Source of the DNA: an uncultured Deefgea sp.
GTDB taxonomy: Bacteria > Pseudomonadota > Gammaproteobacteria > Burkholderiales > Chitinibacteraceae
Direction of reading: 5' to 3'
Assembly: GCF_947072475.1 (NCBI RefSeq)
Contig: NZ_CAMTIA010000006.1
Location: forward strand, 29,798 to 93,797
DNA length: 64,000 nucleotides
Position numbers and translations under genes: made by a program
Shown: positions 33,968 to 43,834 of the stretch, piece after piece
Position numbering within the stretch: the first letter of the stretch is position 1
Layout: each line of letters starts with the position of its first letter
Notes under the pieces: generated by a model
Told to the model about the DNA's origin: nothing
What the model saw: the letters and a program-made list of their open reading frames with translations, nothing else
The model's database searches: none

Positions 33968-35074
33968 ATGGCTCGCTTTTTAACTGAACCGCAATTCGCA
34001 CATCAAAATCCAGCCAAAATTGGCGTGCTTTTAATTAATTTAGGCACGCCAGAGGCGCCCACCGCCCAAGCTGTACGCCCCTACTTAAGACAGTTTCTTT
34101 CCGACCCGCGCGTGGTTGAGATTCCCAAAGCCATTTGGTGGTGCATTCTCAACGGCATTATTTTGACCGTGCGCCCGAAAAAAAGTGCTGAAAAATACGC
34201 CAGCATCTGGACCAAAGAAGGCTCACCACTTAAAGTTTGGACCATCAAACAAGCCAAACTCCTCAAAGGGCAACTGGGCGAAGCATTTCCAGAACAACTG
34301 GTTGTTGACTATGCCATGCGCTACGGCTCGCCCTCAATCGAAAGCCAAATCAGCAAATTAAAAGCACTCAATTGCAATAAAATCATTATCGTGCCGATGT
34401 ATCCACAATATGCTGCCAGCACCACCGCCAGTGTGAATGATGAGGTTTACCGTGTATTACAAAAAACACGTTTTCAACCGGCCATCCGCACCGTGGCACC
34501 TTATTACGACCATCCTCACTATATCGCCGCCTTGGCCGCGCAAGTTCGCCAGCACTGGCAAGCCAATGGCAAAGGCGAGCACTTACTAATGAGCTTTCAC
34601 GGCGTGCCGCGTTATACGCTCGAAAAAGGCGACCCTTATCATTGCCACGCACTCAAAACCGGCCGGCTATTGGCCGAAGCACTTGATCTGACCCCCGCCC
34701 AATATACCGTTGCATTTCAATCTCGCTTTGGCAAAGCTGAATGGCTTAAGCCCTATACCAGTCAGGTACTCCAACAGCTTGGCCAACAACAACTATCACA
34801 GCTGGATGTTATCTGCCCCGGATTTGTTGCCGACTGCTTAGAAACACTGGAAGAAATTGCCATTGAAGGTCAGCATGACTATCTAAAAGCGGGCGGAAAA
34901 AGCTATCAGTTTATTCCTTGCCTGAATGATCATGCCAAGTGGATTTCTACGCTCGAAGAACTGGTTCGCACCGAGCTGACAGGCTGGCTGACAAACGGTA
35001 AAGCTGAAAAAAGAAATATAGATGAATTAAATCAATCACTTAATAGATGCAAGACCATAAATACAACAAATTGA
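33968..35074 (+). CDS. hemH: Ferrochelatase
   Basis: From MARFLTEPQFAHQNPAKIGVLLINLGTPEAPTAQAVRPYLRQFLSDPRVVEIP; LLMSFHGVPRYTLEKGDPYHCH. Confidence 0.96.
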   Translation: MARFLTEPQFAHQNPAKIGVLLINLGTPEAPTAQAVRPYLRQFLSDPRVVEIPKAIWWCILNGIILTVRPKKSAEKYASIWTKEGSPLKVWTIKQAKLLKGQLGEAFPEQLVVDYAMRYGSPSIESQISKLKALNCNKIIIVPMYPQYAASTTASVNDEVYRVLQKTRFQPAIRTVAPYYDHPHYIAALAAQVRQHWQANGKGEHLLMSFHGVPRYTLEKGDPYHCHALKTGRLLAEALDLTPAQYTVAFQSRFGKAEWLKPYTSQVLQQLGQQQLSQLDVICPGFVADCLETLEEIAIEGQHDYLKAGGKSYQFIPCLNDHAKWISTLEELVRTELTGWLTNGKAEKRNIDELNQSLNRCKTINTTN

Positions 35075-35143
35075 ACTTGGGGATTTTAGAAATTAACGCT
35101 ACACTCTGCGGTAAGCTTAATCTTACAAAAGGGGATATACCCA

Positions 35144-35842
35144 ATGGCCACTAAACTATTCTTAGCTGAAGACGACCTGATCTTAGCCGACGCGCTAAAA
35201 TCAAGCCTTTCGCAAGCAGACTTTCAATGCGATTGCGTGAATGACGGCGCTTTAGCATTACAAATTTTACTTCATAACGACTACGACGCTGTGGTACTGG
35301 ATATCGGCCTGCCTAATATGGACGGCCTGACAGTATTGCGTAATGTTCGTCAGCATAAGCCTTCTTTGCCGATTTTGATTCTAACCGCATTGGATGGCTT
35401 GGATGAACGCGTCGCCGGTTTGGATGCGGGTGCCGATGATTATTTGGCAAAACCATTTGAATTCTCTGAACTCGAAGCGCGTTTGCGTGCGCTATTACGC
35501 CGCAGCCAAATCTTGCCACAATCGGTACAACAGCTTGGCAATTTGCGTCTTGACCGCGCCGGTCAACGTGCATGGTGCAATGATACGCCGCTGGATTTGT
35601 CAGCTCGTGAATTGACCGTACTCGAAATCCTGATGTCAAACATCGACCGCGTTGTCACTAAAGAGCAAATCGTCAGCGAATTAGGCAATGAAAATGCTGA
35701 AGTTGGCCTGAATGCGATTGAAGTTTACGTGCATCGCTTACGTAAAAAATTAGATCCAGCTGGCGTGGTGATTCGTACCATTCGTGGTTTGGGTTATTTA
35801 CTTGAAAAGCAGCAAGTCATTCCTACTGATGCGACTAACTAA
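35144..35842 (+). CDS. OmpR/PhoB-family response regulator
   Basis: 232 aa; receiver VVLDIGLPNMDGLTVLR, DAGADDYLAKPFEFSELEARLRA; winged helix C-terminus. Confidence 0.94.
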   Translation: MATKLFLAEDDLILADALKSSLSQADFQCDCVNDGALALQILLHNDYDAVVLDIGLPNMDGLTVLRNVRQHKPSLPILILTALDGLDERVAGLDAGADDYLAKPFEFSELEARLRALLRRSQILPQSVQQLGNLRLDRAGQRAWCNDTPLDLSARELTVLEILMSNIDRVVTKEQIVSELGNENAEVGLNAIEVYVHRLRKKLDPAGVVIRTIRGLGYLLEKQQVIPTDATN

Positions 35843-37199
35843 AACTTCGCTACGACAACAGTTGTTGTTGTGGCTTTTACTGCCCCAGCTGGTATTTTGC
35901 CTTGCTGGGGCAGCACTTTTTTTATCAATTACTTTGCACTATGCCGACAATGCAATTGATAAGCGTTTAATCAAATCGGCCAATGCCGTAGCTAAACTCA
36001 TCCAACACCAAGCGCAGATCAGCCCGGAACTCAGCTCCAAAATTATCGCAACCATTGATTCGCTGGATGATTTAGAGATATTCGCCATCCATGATGGCAA
36101 TCAGCGCTTAATCGCCGGCAGAGCTGATTTAGTTATGCCTCAAATGGATCAAGCGCCAAGCGATCCATTTTTTTATTACCAAACAATTGACGGTCAAGAA
36201 TATCGTGTATTGATGCAAAATGACGTCGCGCAATCAAGCAAAACCTTACAAATTGCCTTTAACCTGCATGAACGTGACATTTATACCCGCAATATTTTTC
36301 TATCTACCGCAATCCCTTTACTCTTACTCATCATCATCACGATTTTCTTTGTTTGGTGGGGTATAGGACGTGGCTTACGGCCGTTAGCCCAGTTGCAATC
36401 GATGATGGAATTACGTAAGCCACAAGACTTATCGCCACTGGCCTTACAAGATGCACCTCGTGAACTGAATGCACTCTCGGCGGCACTGAATCATTTATTG
36501 GCGACCACCGAAGCCAGTATTGACCGGCAACGCCGATTTATTGCGGATGCGGCACATCAATTACGTACCCCACTGGCAGGACTAAAATCACAAACTGAAT
36601 TAGCCATGCGTGAAAATTCGCCTGAAGGGCTGCGCGAACGGCTCAATATGGTGCATACCAGTGCCACGCGAAGCATTCACTTGGTGAACCAACTGTTGAC
36701 CTTGGCCCGTTCAGAGCCCGGCAGCCAAAATAGCATCCCTAAAGTGCATATGGATTTGGCGAAAATCATTCGCGACTTAACCGCCGAGCTCGTGCCAAGG
36801 GCTTTAGCGGCGCGGATCGATCTGGGTTGCGATTGCTTTGTGCAAGATGCGCCACTGCATGGTAATTCAGCACTGCTGAGAGAAATGTTTATTAACTTGG
36901 TTGAAAACGCCATTAAATACATTCCTCGCGATGGCAGCGTAACCGTTCGACTCACCGAAGACGAAAAGAACTACATCGTTGACGTTGAAGACAATGGCCC
37001 CGGCATTCCGGATAGCGACAAAGATCGGGTATTTGAGCGTTTTTATCGCCGCGAGCAAACTGGCAATGGCTGCGGCCTTGGCATGGCCATTGTGCGTGAA
37101 ATTGCAGAACGTCACGCCGGCAGTGTGCAATTACGCGATGCCGACCCGCATGGTTTAATTGTGCATGTGGTATTGCCAAAGACAGAGCTAAATACCTAA
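35829..37199 (+). CDS. Sensor histidine kinase (TctE/QseC-like)
   Basis: RRFIADAAHQLRTPLAGLKSQTELAM H-box; NLVENAIKYIPRDG N-box; VEDNGPGIP; overlaps RR stop by 14 nt. Confidence 0.93.
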   Translation: MRLTKTSLRQQLLLWLLLPQLVFCLAGAALFLSITLHYADNAIDKRLIKSANAVAKLIQHQAQISPELSSKIIATIDSLDDLEIFAIHDGNQRLIAGRADLVMPQMDQAPSDPFFYYQTIDGQEYRVLMQNDVAQSSKTLQIAFNLHERDIYTRNIFLSTAIPLLLLIIITIFFVWWGIGRGLRPLAQLQSMMELRKPQDLSPLALQDAPRELNALSAALNHLLATTEASIDRQRRFIADAAHQLRTPLAGLKSQTELAMRENSPEGLRERLNMVHTSATRSIHLVNQLLTLARSEPGSQNSIPKVHMDLAKIIRDLTAELVPRALAARIDLGCDCFVQDAPLHGNSALLREMFINLVENAIKYIPRDGSVTVRLTEDEKNYIVDVEDNGPGIPDSDKDRVFERFYRREQTGNGCGLGMAIVREIAERHAGSVQLRDADPHGLIVHVVLPKTELNT

Positions 37200-37245
37200 C
37201 GTTGCCAGCCATACCGGCCTAAAACATAAGCACTGTTTTGGCAAT

Positions 37246-37280
37246 AAAAAAGTCCCGCATCTAAAGAGCGGGACTTTTTT
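37246..37280. terminator. Bidirectional terminator between HK and purU
   Basis: aaaaaagtcccgcatctaaagagcgggactttttt. Confidence 0.85.
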
Positions 37281-37308
37281 ATTCTCTGAAACAAAATCAA
37301 CGCATTGA

Positions 37309-38163
37309 TTAATCAAAAATAACTGTTTTATTTGAATACACCAACACCCGATGCTGCAAATGCCAACGCACGGCACGCGACAAGACCACGCGCTCTAAAT
37401 CACGACCTTGTTGAATCAATGCTTCAACATCATCGCGATGCGAAATTCGGTTCACATCTTGTTCAATAATTGGGCCATCATCGAGCACTTCAGTCACATA
37501 ATGGCTGGTCGCACCAATTAATTTAACCCCGCGCGCAAACGCACGATGATAAGGTTTAGCGCCATCAAAAGCCGGCAAGAAACTATGATGAATATTAATA
37601 ATGCGTTGCGGGAATTGCGCAGTAAATTCATGGCTTAACACTTGCATATATCGCGCCAGCACAATCAAATCGATTTCTTTTTCATGCAGCAATGCCGTTT
37701 GCGCGGCCTCTGCGGCCGCTTTATTGTCTTTACCGACAGTAATAACGTGATATTCAATCCCATAAAAATCGGCTAATGCACGGCAATCTTCGTGATTAGA
37801 AATAATTAACGGAATTTCACAATTAAACTCGCCGCTTTTATGTCGATGCAATAAATCAACTAAGCAATGATCATATTTCGATACAAAAATAGCGACTTTT
37901 TGTGGCCGATTCGATAAAGAAACTTTCCACGTCATTTGAAAACGATCGGCAATCGGCTGAAAAGCCGCTGAAAATGCTTTCATATCTAAAGTAAAGTCAG
38001 CCAAATCCCATTCGATACGCATCAAAAACAAACCATCGGTATTATCTTGATGTTGATCTGAATGCACAATATTGGCGTTATAGGTATACAAAAAATTAGC
38101 GATCGCGGCCGATAGGCCTTTTCGATCTGGGCAACTAATCAGTAGAGTCGCGGTATGAGTCAT
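37309..38163 (-). CDS. purU: Formyltetrahydrofolate deformylase
   Basis: 284 aa; N-terminal ACT; VLARYMQVLSHEFTAQFPQRIINIHHSFLPAFDGAKPYHRAFARGVKLIGATSHYVTEVLDDGPIIEQ. Confidence 0.96.
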   Translation of the reverse strand: MTHTATLLISCPDRKGLSAAIANFLYTYNANIVHSDQHQDNTDGLFLMRIEWDLADFTLDMKAFSAAFQPIADRFQMTWKVSLSNRPQKVAIFVSKYDHCLVDLLHRHKSGEFNCEIPLIISNHEDCRALADFYGIEYHVITVGKDNKAAAEAAQTALLHEKEIDLIVLARYMQVLSHEFTAQFPQRIINIHHSFLPAFDGAKPYHRAFARGVKLIGATSHYVTEVLDDGPIIEQDVNRISHRDDVEALIQQGRDLERVVLSRAVRWHLQHRVLVYSNKTVIFD

Positions 38164-38438
38164 TCGGCATCATCTTGAATAAAGGTATAATCTTATTCTA
38201 ACAGCACCCAACATCAGATAACAGTCGCGCTGTTACAAGTATTGCTCTTAATCCGCCGCGAAGCGTACTTTTCACCTTTATACCTCACATCAGCGAGAGC
38301 GAGCGCCCTAACCCAAAACAAATCAGCCTATCCAAATACATTCTTGGTTTTTGAATGTTTGAAAAAACCAAACGACAAAACCATCTTCGATTCAAGTGAT
38401 AAACTAGCTGCTTTTGTTATTCATTCATCTGCGACATC

Positions 38439-38903
38439 ATGTTCAATATCGTTTTATTCCAACCTGAAATCCCCCCCAACACGGGCAATGTCATTCGATT
38501 GGCCGCCAACACCGGCTGCATTTTGCATCTGGTCAAACCGCTGGGCTTTCCTTTGGATGACACCAAAATGAAACGCGCCGGACTCGACTATCACGAATAT
38601 GCCAATATGTTGGTCCATGAAGACTGGGATGCCTGTGTGGCACACTTAGCGGGTCAGCGTTTTTTTGCTGCCACTACCAAAGGTTCGCAACGCTTTGACT
38701 TATTACAATACGAGCCGGGCGATGTATTTGTCTTTGGTCCAGAAACCCGTGGCTTACCCGCCGATTTATTACAAACTTTTGCTGCCGATCGGCGCATTCG
38801 CGTTCCGATGCAGCCTGATAATCGCAGCTTAAATTTATCCAACACCGTGGCAATCACCATTTATGAAGCGTGGCGTCAAAACGGTTTTATTGGTGGCGCA
38901 TAA
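38439..38903 (+). CDS. trmL: tRNA (cytidine(34)-2'-O)-methyltransferase
   Basis: 154 aa MFNIVLFQPEIPPNTGNVIRLAANTGCILHLVKPLGFPLDD; FVFGPETRGLP. Confidence 0.96.
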   Translation: MFNIVLFQPEIPPNTGNVIRLAANTGCILHLVKPLGFPLDDTKMKRAGLDYHEYANMLVHEDWDACVAHLAGQRFFAATTKGSQRFDLLQYEPGDVFVFGPETRGLPADLLQTFAADRRIRVPMQPDNRSLNLSNTVAITIYEAWRQNGFIGGA

Positions 38904-39389
38904 AGTAATACCAATTTAAAAGGACGATGACTAAATCGGGCTTGTTCGAGATCGAAAATAATCAATCGACAACACAGCGAGCAAGCTCTGATTTGCCAAA
39001 TTAAAATCAACTTTTCTTTTTAAATCAGCCCAACAATACCAAATCAGCCAACTCAAACAGAATAATTCAGTTAGCAACCAAAACAGCCTACCCCCTCACA
39101 AGTCTGATACCACTAGCCCTGTATATGCGTTAAACCTCAAGGGGATTTACCTAGTGCTGTTGTACCCAATACGGATTTCCCCAGCTTTCTTCAATAGTGT
39201 TGCGGGTCTATTCTTGCATCGCCGAAGGATGAACCCGACATTCAGGACCCTACACCGACTAGCGATATTTGCTTAACCGTGCAGGTGCATTCAGTTGAAC
39301 GCCTCTGGCATCGAATTTGTCGCTGATCACAGCAACAATCGATTGATTACCAGCCCATACCACTGATTGATGCCCCGAAGGAGTCCGAT

Positions 39390-40205
39390 ATGCTTTGGAA
39401 TACCGCACCACACAACCGCCAAAAACTAGCCATAGCACGCCGTAATAAATTGGTCGTGGCCAACTGGAAAATGCATGGCAGTCTTGCCCTTTGTCGAGAA
39501 ACCATCAGTCAACTCAATCACATCGTTCAGCCGGGTGCCGACCTGATTATCAGCCCCCCTGCACCTTACTTAAGTGAGCTGGGACGACTGGCGCAACAAA
39601 CCGGCATTCATTGCTGCGGACAAGACGTTGCAGCACAGCAAAATGGCGCGCGCACCGGAGAATGGTCGGCCACCATGCTGGCGGAACTGGGCTGCCATCA
39701 TGCGATTGTCGGCCACTCCGAGCGTCGCCAACATCACCGAGAAGACAACTTACTGATTGCGGCCAAAGCTCAGGCGTGTATTGATGCCGGCATTACACCG
39801 ATTGTCTGCATTGGTGAAACCTTGGACGAGCGCAACGCCGGGCAACTCGAGCAGATACTCGGCCAGCAACTGGACGCACTACTGGCCACACCAGGCTGGC
39901 GACAAGCCATTATTGCCTATGAACCGGTTTGGGCGATTGGCACCGGCAAAGTGGCCACCCCGGCGATTGCCCAAGCAGCGCATCAATTTATCCGTGAATA
40001 CCTCGCCAAAACCGATGCCGATGCCGCCGATGAAATGATGTTACTGTATGGTGGCAGCGTCAAAGCCGACAATGCCACCGCTTTATTTGCCATGCCTGAC
40101 ATTGACGGCGGCTTAATTGGCAGCGCCTCATTAGAAGTTCATTCTTTAGTCCGCATTTATCAAGCGGCCAGCTTCACCAGCCGTGCCGCAGCACAACTGA
40201 CTTGA
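39390..40205 (+). CDS. tpiA: Triosephosphate isomerase
   Basis: LVVANWKMHGSLALCRETI, IVGHSERRQHHRE, IAYEPVWAIGTGKVATP, LLYGGSVKADNA. N-terminus about 20 aa longer than usual if the first Met is used. Confidence 0.94.
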   Translation: MLWNTAPHNRQKLAIARRNKLVVANWKMHGSLALCRETISQLNHIVQPGADLIISPPAPYLSELGRLAQQTGIHCCGQDVAAQQNGARTGEWSATMLAELGCHHAIVGHSERRQHHREDNLLIAAKAQACIDAGITPIVCIGETLDERNAGQLEQILGQQLDALLATPGWRQAIIAYEPVWAIGTGKVATPAIAQAAHQFIREYLAKTDADAADEMMLLYGGSVKADNATALFAMPDIDGGLIGSASLEVHSLVRIYQAASFTSRAAAQLT

Positions 40206-40217
40206 TAAGGAAGCCCC

Positions 40218-41171
40218 ATGACCGTGACACTCTCCACTTGCTTGCAAACCCAGCCTAGCGACATGCGCCAAATGCTTGGCAATATAGCGGGTGCTTGTAA
40301 AGTGATTAGCAATGCGGTCGCGCGCGCGGCTTTATCTGGCACACAAGGCGATGCGGGCAGTGGCAATATCCAAGGGGAAGAGCAAAAAAAACTCGACATC
40401 ATCAGCAATGACATCATGCTCAATTGGGCGGGTGACTGCGGGCATTTTGCCGCCATGGCCTCCGAAGAGCTCGACACCATCGTGCAAGGCAACCCACAAG
40501 GCCGATATTTGCTGGTATTTGATCCGCTGGACGGCTCATCCAATGTCGACGTGAATATCTCAGTGGGTAGTATTTTCTCTATTTTGCGCGCGCCCGAGCA
40601 AACCCCAACCGAGGCGGATTTTTTACAAGCCGGCCGCCAGCAAATCGCCGCAGGTTATGCCTTATATGGCTCATCCACCATGCTGGTGATCACCACTGGT
40701 ACGGGCGTGCAAGGCTTTACTTTAGACCGTGAAATTGGCGAATTTGTTTTAACGCACCCTGAATTAACCATCCCGAACGACACCCGAGAATTTGCCATTA
40801 ACGCTTCAAATTCACGGTTTTGGGAAGCGCCCATCGCGCGGTATATTGATGAATGTGTTGCCGGTAAATCAGGACCACGTGGCGAAAACTTCAATATGCG
40901 CTGGGTGGCCTCAATGGTCGCCGAAGTACATCGCATTTTGATTCGTGGCGGGGTATTTTTATATCCGAAAGACAGCGCCAAACCGAATGGAAAACTACGA
41001 CTACTTTACGAAGCCAACCCCATGGCGATGATTGTTGAGCAAGCGGGTGGCGCTAGCAGTACCGGACAGCAACTCACCTTAGACGTGCAACCAAGCCAAC
41101 TACATCAACGCGTGCCGGTGATGCTGGGCTCTAAAAATGAAGTCGCCCGTTTAATTCGTTATCACGAATAA
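40218..41171 (+). CDS. fbp: Class I fructose-1,6-bisphosphatase
   Basis: 317 aa; [48 protein letters not shown]. Confidence 0.95.
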   Translation: MTVTLSTCLQTQPSDMRQMLGNIAGACKVISNAVARAALSGTQGDAGSGNIQGEEQKKLDIISNDIMLNWAGDCGHFAAMASEELDTIVQGNPQGRYLLVFDPLDGSSNVDVNISVGSIFSILRAPEQTPTEADFLQAGRQQIAAGYALYGSSTMLVITTGTGVQGFTLDREIGEFVLTHPELTIPNDTREFAINASNSRFWEAPIARYIDECVAGKSGPRGENFNMRWVASMVAEVHRILIRGGVFLYPKDSAKPNGKLRLLYEANPMAMIVEQAGGASSTGQQLTLDVQPSQLHQRVPVMLGSKNEVARLIRYHE

Positions 41172-41178
41172 AAAACAA

Positions 41179-41227
41179 GGGTATTTAACTGCAGAGCATA
41201 TGAAATAAAGCCTACAGTTAAATACCC
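41179..41227. repeat. 49-nt intergenic inverted-repeat element, copy B
   Basis: gggtatttaactgcagagcatatgaaataaagcctacagttaaataccc; 13-bp perfect stem GGGTATTTAACTG/CAGTTAAATACCC; between convergent fbp and trHb. Confidence 0.75.
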
Positions 41228-41234
41228 ATAAAAC

Positions 41235-41633
41235 CTACTGATTTCGCATGAAATCAGCTGTTTTCATAAACGACTCTTCTAAATGCTCGCGCAAATCGCT
41301 ATTCATCGGCACCTCAGCCAAAGCCTGCAACATACACAACATCCATTGATCGCGTTCTGCCTCACCAATGGCAAACGGCATATGCCGCCCGCGCAAACGT
41401 GGGTGGCCATATTTCTCAATAAATAATTGCGGTCCACCGAGCCAGCCCGATAAAAAATCATAAAATCGTTCACGAATCTGCGTGGTATCAGCATGATGCA
41501 TCGCATGCACCCCCGCCGCACGTGGATCACTCGCCATAATGTCGTAAAAGCGATCAACCAATTGCCGCAAAATCGCCGGACCACCAAGTAACTCATACGG
41601 CGTCATTGCCTGCACTGCGGCGCTGTCAGTCAT
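41235..41633 (-). CDS. Group II truncated haemoglobin
   Basis: 132 aa; [65 protein letters not shown]. Confidence 0.9.
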   Translation of the reverse strand: MTDSAAVQAMTPYELLGGPAILRQLVDRFYDIMASDPRAAGVHAMHHADTTQIRERFYDFLSGWLGGPQLFIEKYGHPRLRGRHMPFAIGEAERDQWMLCMLQALAEVPMNSDLREHLEESFMKTADFMRNQ

Positions 41634-42831
41634 GATTCACCTCCACTGGCTGCACACAGCTGGCGGCTAATTTGGCGCGCTGCCGCGCTTGCTCAACATC
41701 CACGCCACTGGCGAGCGCCACCCCCATTCGGCGGCGAACAAAGGCTTCTGGTTTACCAAACAAACGTACATCGGCCGTCGGCACCGCCATGGCCTGCGCC
41801 ACACCATCAAAGGCAACGCCAACCGCATCTACGCCGCCATAAATCACCGCACTCGCGGCGGGCGAGCGCAAACTCACATCCACTGGCAAGCCTAAAATCG
41901 CCCGCGCGTGCAATTCAAATTCTGAATATTGCTGACTTTGCAGTGTGACCAAACCGGTATCATGCGGTCGCGGGCTGACTTCACTAAACCACACCGCACC
42001 GCCCTTCACAAAGAGCTCAACGCCAAACAAACCACGACCACCCAAGGCGGTGGTTACCTTCTCGGCGATGTCTTGCGCGCGAGATAGCGCCAACGCCGAC
42101 ATCGCTTGTGGCTGCCAGCTCTCAACATAATCGCCACTCACTTGCACATGGCCAATCGGTTGGCAAAACTGTGTTTCAATCTCGCCACCAACGGCGATGG
42201 CGCGCACCGTCAGCAGCGTAATTTCATAATCAAAATCAACAAAGCCCTCAACAATCACGCGGCCATTTTTGACTCGACCCCCACTGGCAGCATAATCCCA
42301 AGCTGTCACGACATCTGCTGGCGTTTTGAGTAGCGACTGCCCTTTACCACTAGACGACATCACGGGTTTAACCAAGCAAGGAAAACCGATTTCAGCCACC
42401 GCCGTTTGCAACTGCACCAAGCTGTCGGCAAATCGGTATGACGACGTGGCCAAGCCTAAATCTTCTGCCGCCAAGCGGCGAATCCCTTCGCGATTCATCG
42501 TCAAATGCGTCGCGCGCGCCGTTGGAATCACCGTCGCCAAGCCTTCCGCCTCAATCGCTAACAAAGCATCGGTCGCAATCGCTTCGATTTCAGGCACAAT
42601 CCAGTGTGGCCGCTCTAACTCAACCACGGCACGCAGCGCTTGGCCATCGGTCATATCGATGACATGACTACGATGGGCCACTTGCATGCCAGGCGCATTG
42701 GCATAGCGATCCACCGCAATCACTTCCACCCCTAAGCGCTGAAAAGCGATAATCACTTCCTTACCCAATTCACCCGCACCCAATAACATGACCTTGCTGG
42801 CGCTAGGCGTTAATGCCGTACCCATTCTCAT
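41626..42831 (-). CDS. purT: Formate-dependent phosphoribosylglycinamide formyltransferase (PurT)
   Basis: 401 aa ATP-grasp; [67 protein letters not shown]. Confidence 0.96.
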   Translation of the reverse strand: MRMGTALTPSASKVMLLGAGELGKEVIIAFQRLGVEVIAVDRYANAPGMQVAHRSHVIDMTDGQALRAVVELERPHWIVPEIEAIATDALLAIEAEGLATVIPTARATHLTMNREGIRRLAAEDLGLATSSYRFADSLVQLQTAVAEIGFPCLVKPVMSSSGKGQSLLKTPADVVTAWDYAASGGRVKNGRVIVEGFVDFDYEITLLTVRAIAVGGEIETQFCQPIGHVQVSGDYVESWQPQAMSALALSRAQDIAEKVTTALGGRGLFGVELFVKGGAVWFSEVSPRPHDTGLVTLQSQQYSEFELHARAILGLPVDVSLRSPAASAVIYGGVDAVGVAFDGVAQAMAVPTADVRLFGKPEAFVRRRMGVALASGVDVEQARQRAKLAASCVQPVEVNHD

Positions 42832-43002
42832 CTCATTCCCTTTTTCTGCTGCGCGAACAGATCGCTAGATTATCGACTCACCCTGTCAGCTTACCATTGC
42901 TGGGATATCCCGTTTTAGCCGAGCACAATATTTATGCTCATTACCCAAGCTCGCCGCCACATCGCAAATCGTATTCCACTGCAGATTTTTGATTGAAAGC
43001 AT

Positions 43003-43051
43003 AGGTATTGCTCGATAGCGCAATTAAATAAAAGCTTAGCGAGCAATACCT
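43003..43051. repeat. 49-nt intergenic inverted-repeat element, copy C
   Basis: aggtattgctcgatagcgcaattaaataaaagcttagcgagcaatacct; 12-bp stem AGGTATTGCTCG/CGAGCAATACCT, extended by flanking at/at. Confidence 0.75.
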
Positions 43052-43064
43052 ATTGGCAATAAAA

Positions 43065-43086
43065 AATCCCAGCCGCAGCTGGGATT
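43065..43086 (-). terminator. Hairpin terminator downstream of livF
   Basis: aatcccagccgcagctgggatt; on the - strand followed by TTTT. Confidence 0.75.
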
Positions 43087-43108
43087 GATTCAAAACACCT
43101 GCAACGCA

Positions 43109-43834
43109 TTATTCACCCAGATACGCTTGCTGAACTTTTTCATTGGACAATAAAGCCGCCGCATCATCGCTAAAAGTGACTTTGCCCGATTCCATCACAT
43201 AGCCCCGATTGGCAGTTTGCAAGGCTAACTTGGCATTTTGTTCTACCAACAACATCGTCACGCCTTCGGCCGCCACCATGCGAATAATCTCAAAGATTTT
43301 TTGCACAATAATCGGCGCCAAGCCCATAGACGGTTCATCAAGCAATAACAACTTAGGTCGGCTCATTAAAGCGCGGCCCATCGCCACCATTTGCTGCTCG
43401 CCACCAGACAGCGTGCCTGCCAGCTGCTTATAACGCTCTTTCACGCGTGGAAACAATTGATAAACACGCTCTAGGTCATTGGCTATTTGCGCCTTATCAT
43501 CGCGCCAATAAGCGCCCATCAACAGGTTTTCTTCCACCGTTAAGCGGCCAAAAATACCTCGCCCTTCTGGCACCATCACTAAACCATGACGAACATAATC
43601 ATGCGCTTCGATTTTGGCTGTCGATTGATTTTTAAATAAAATCTCGCCACCAGCAGGTTTGACCATGCCCATTAAAGTTTTTAAGGTGGTGGTTTTACCC
43701 GCCCCATTGGCGCCAATCAAAGCCACTAATTCGCCTTCTTTGACTTCAAGATTAATGCCTTTTACCGCATGAATCCCACCATAAGCGACCTTTAAATCTT
43801 TCACTTCTAATAATGTATTCGCTGACGCTGTCAT
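43109..43834 (-). CDS. livF: Branched-chain amino acid ABC transporter ATP-binding protein LivF
   Basis: 241 aa ABC ATPase; GANGAGKTTTLKTLMGM, LSGGEQQMVAMGRALMSRPKLLLLDEPSMGLAP. Confidence 0.94.
   Translation of the reverse strand: MTASANTLLEVKDLKVAYGGIHAVKGINLEVKEGELVALIGANGAGKTTTLKTLMGMVKPAGGEILFKNQSTAKIEAHDYVRHGLVMVPEGRGIFGRLTVEENLLMGAYWRDDKAQIANDLERVYQLFPRVKERYKQLAGTLSGGEQQMVAMGRALMSRPKLLLLDEPSMGLAPIIVQKIFEIIRMVAAEGVTMLLVEQNAKLALQTANRGYVMESGKVTFSDDAAALLSNEKVQQAYLGE

Noticed and set aside
38242-38571. 109-aa + strand ORF upstream of and overlapping trmL
   Set aside because: Overlaps trmL in another frame and has no recognisable motif.
39200-39275. Possible glycine-riboswitch-like motif (cgccgaaggatgaacccgacattcaggaccc) upstream of tpiA
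   Set aside because: Only short resemblance to the CGCCGAAGG...CAGG...GGAC core; the usual flanking stem sequences are not recognisable and the downstream genes are not glycine-related. Needs cmscan.
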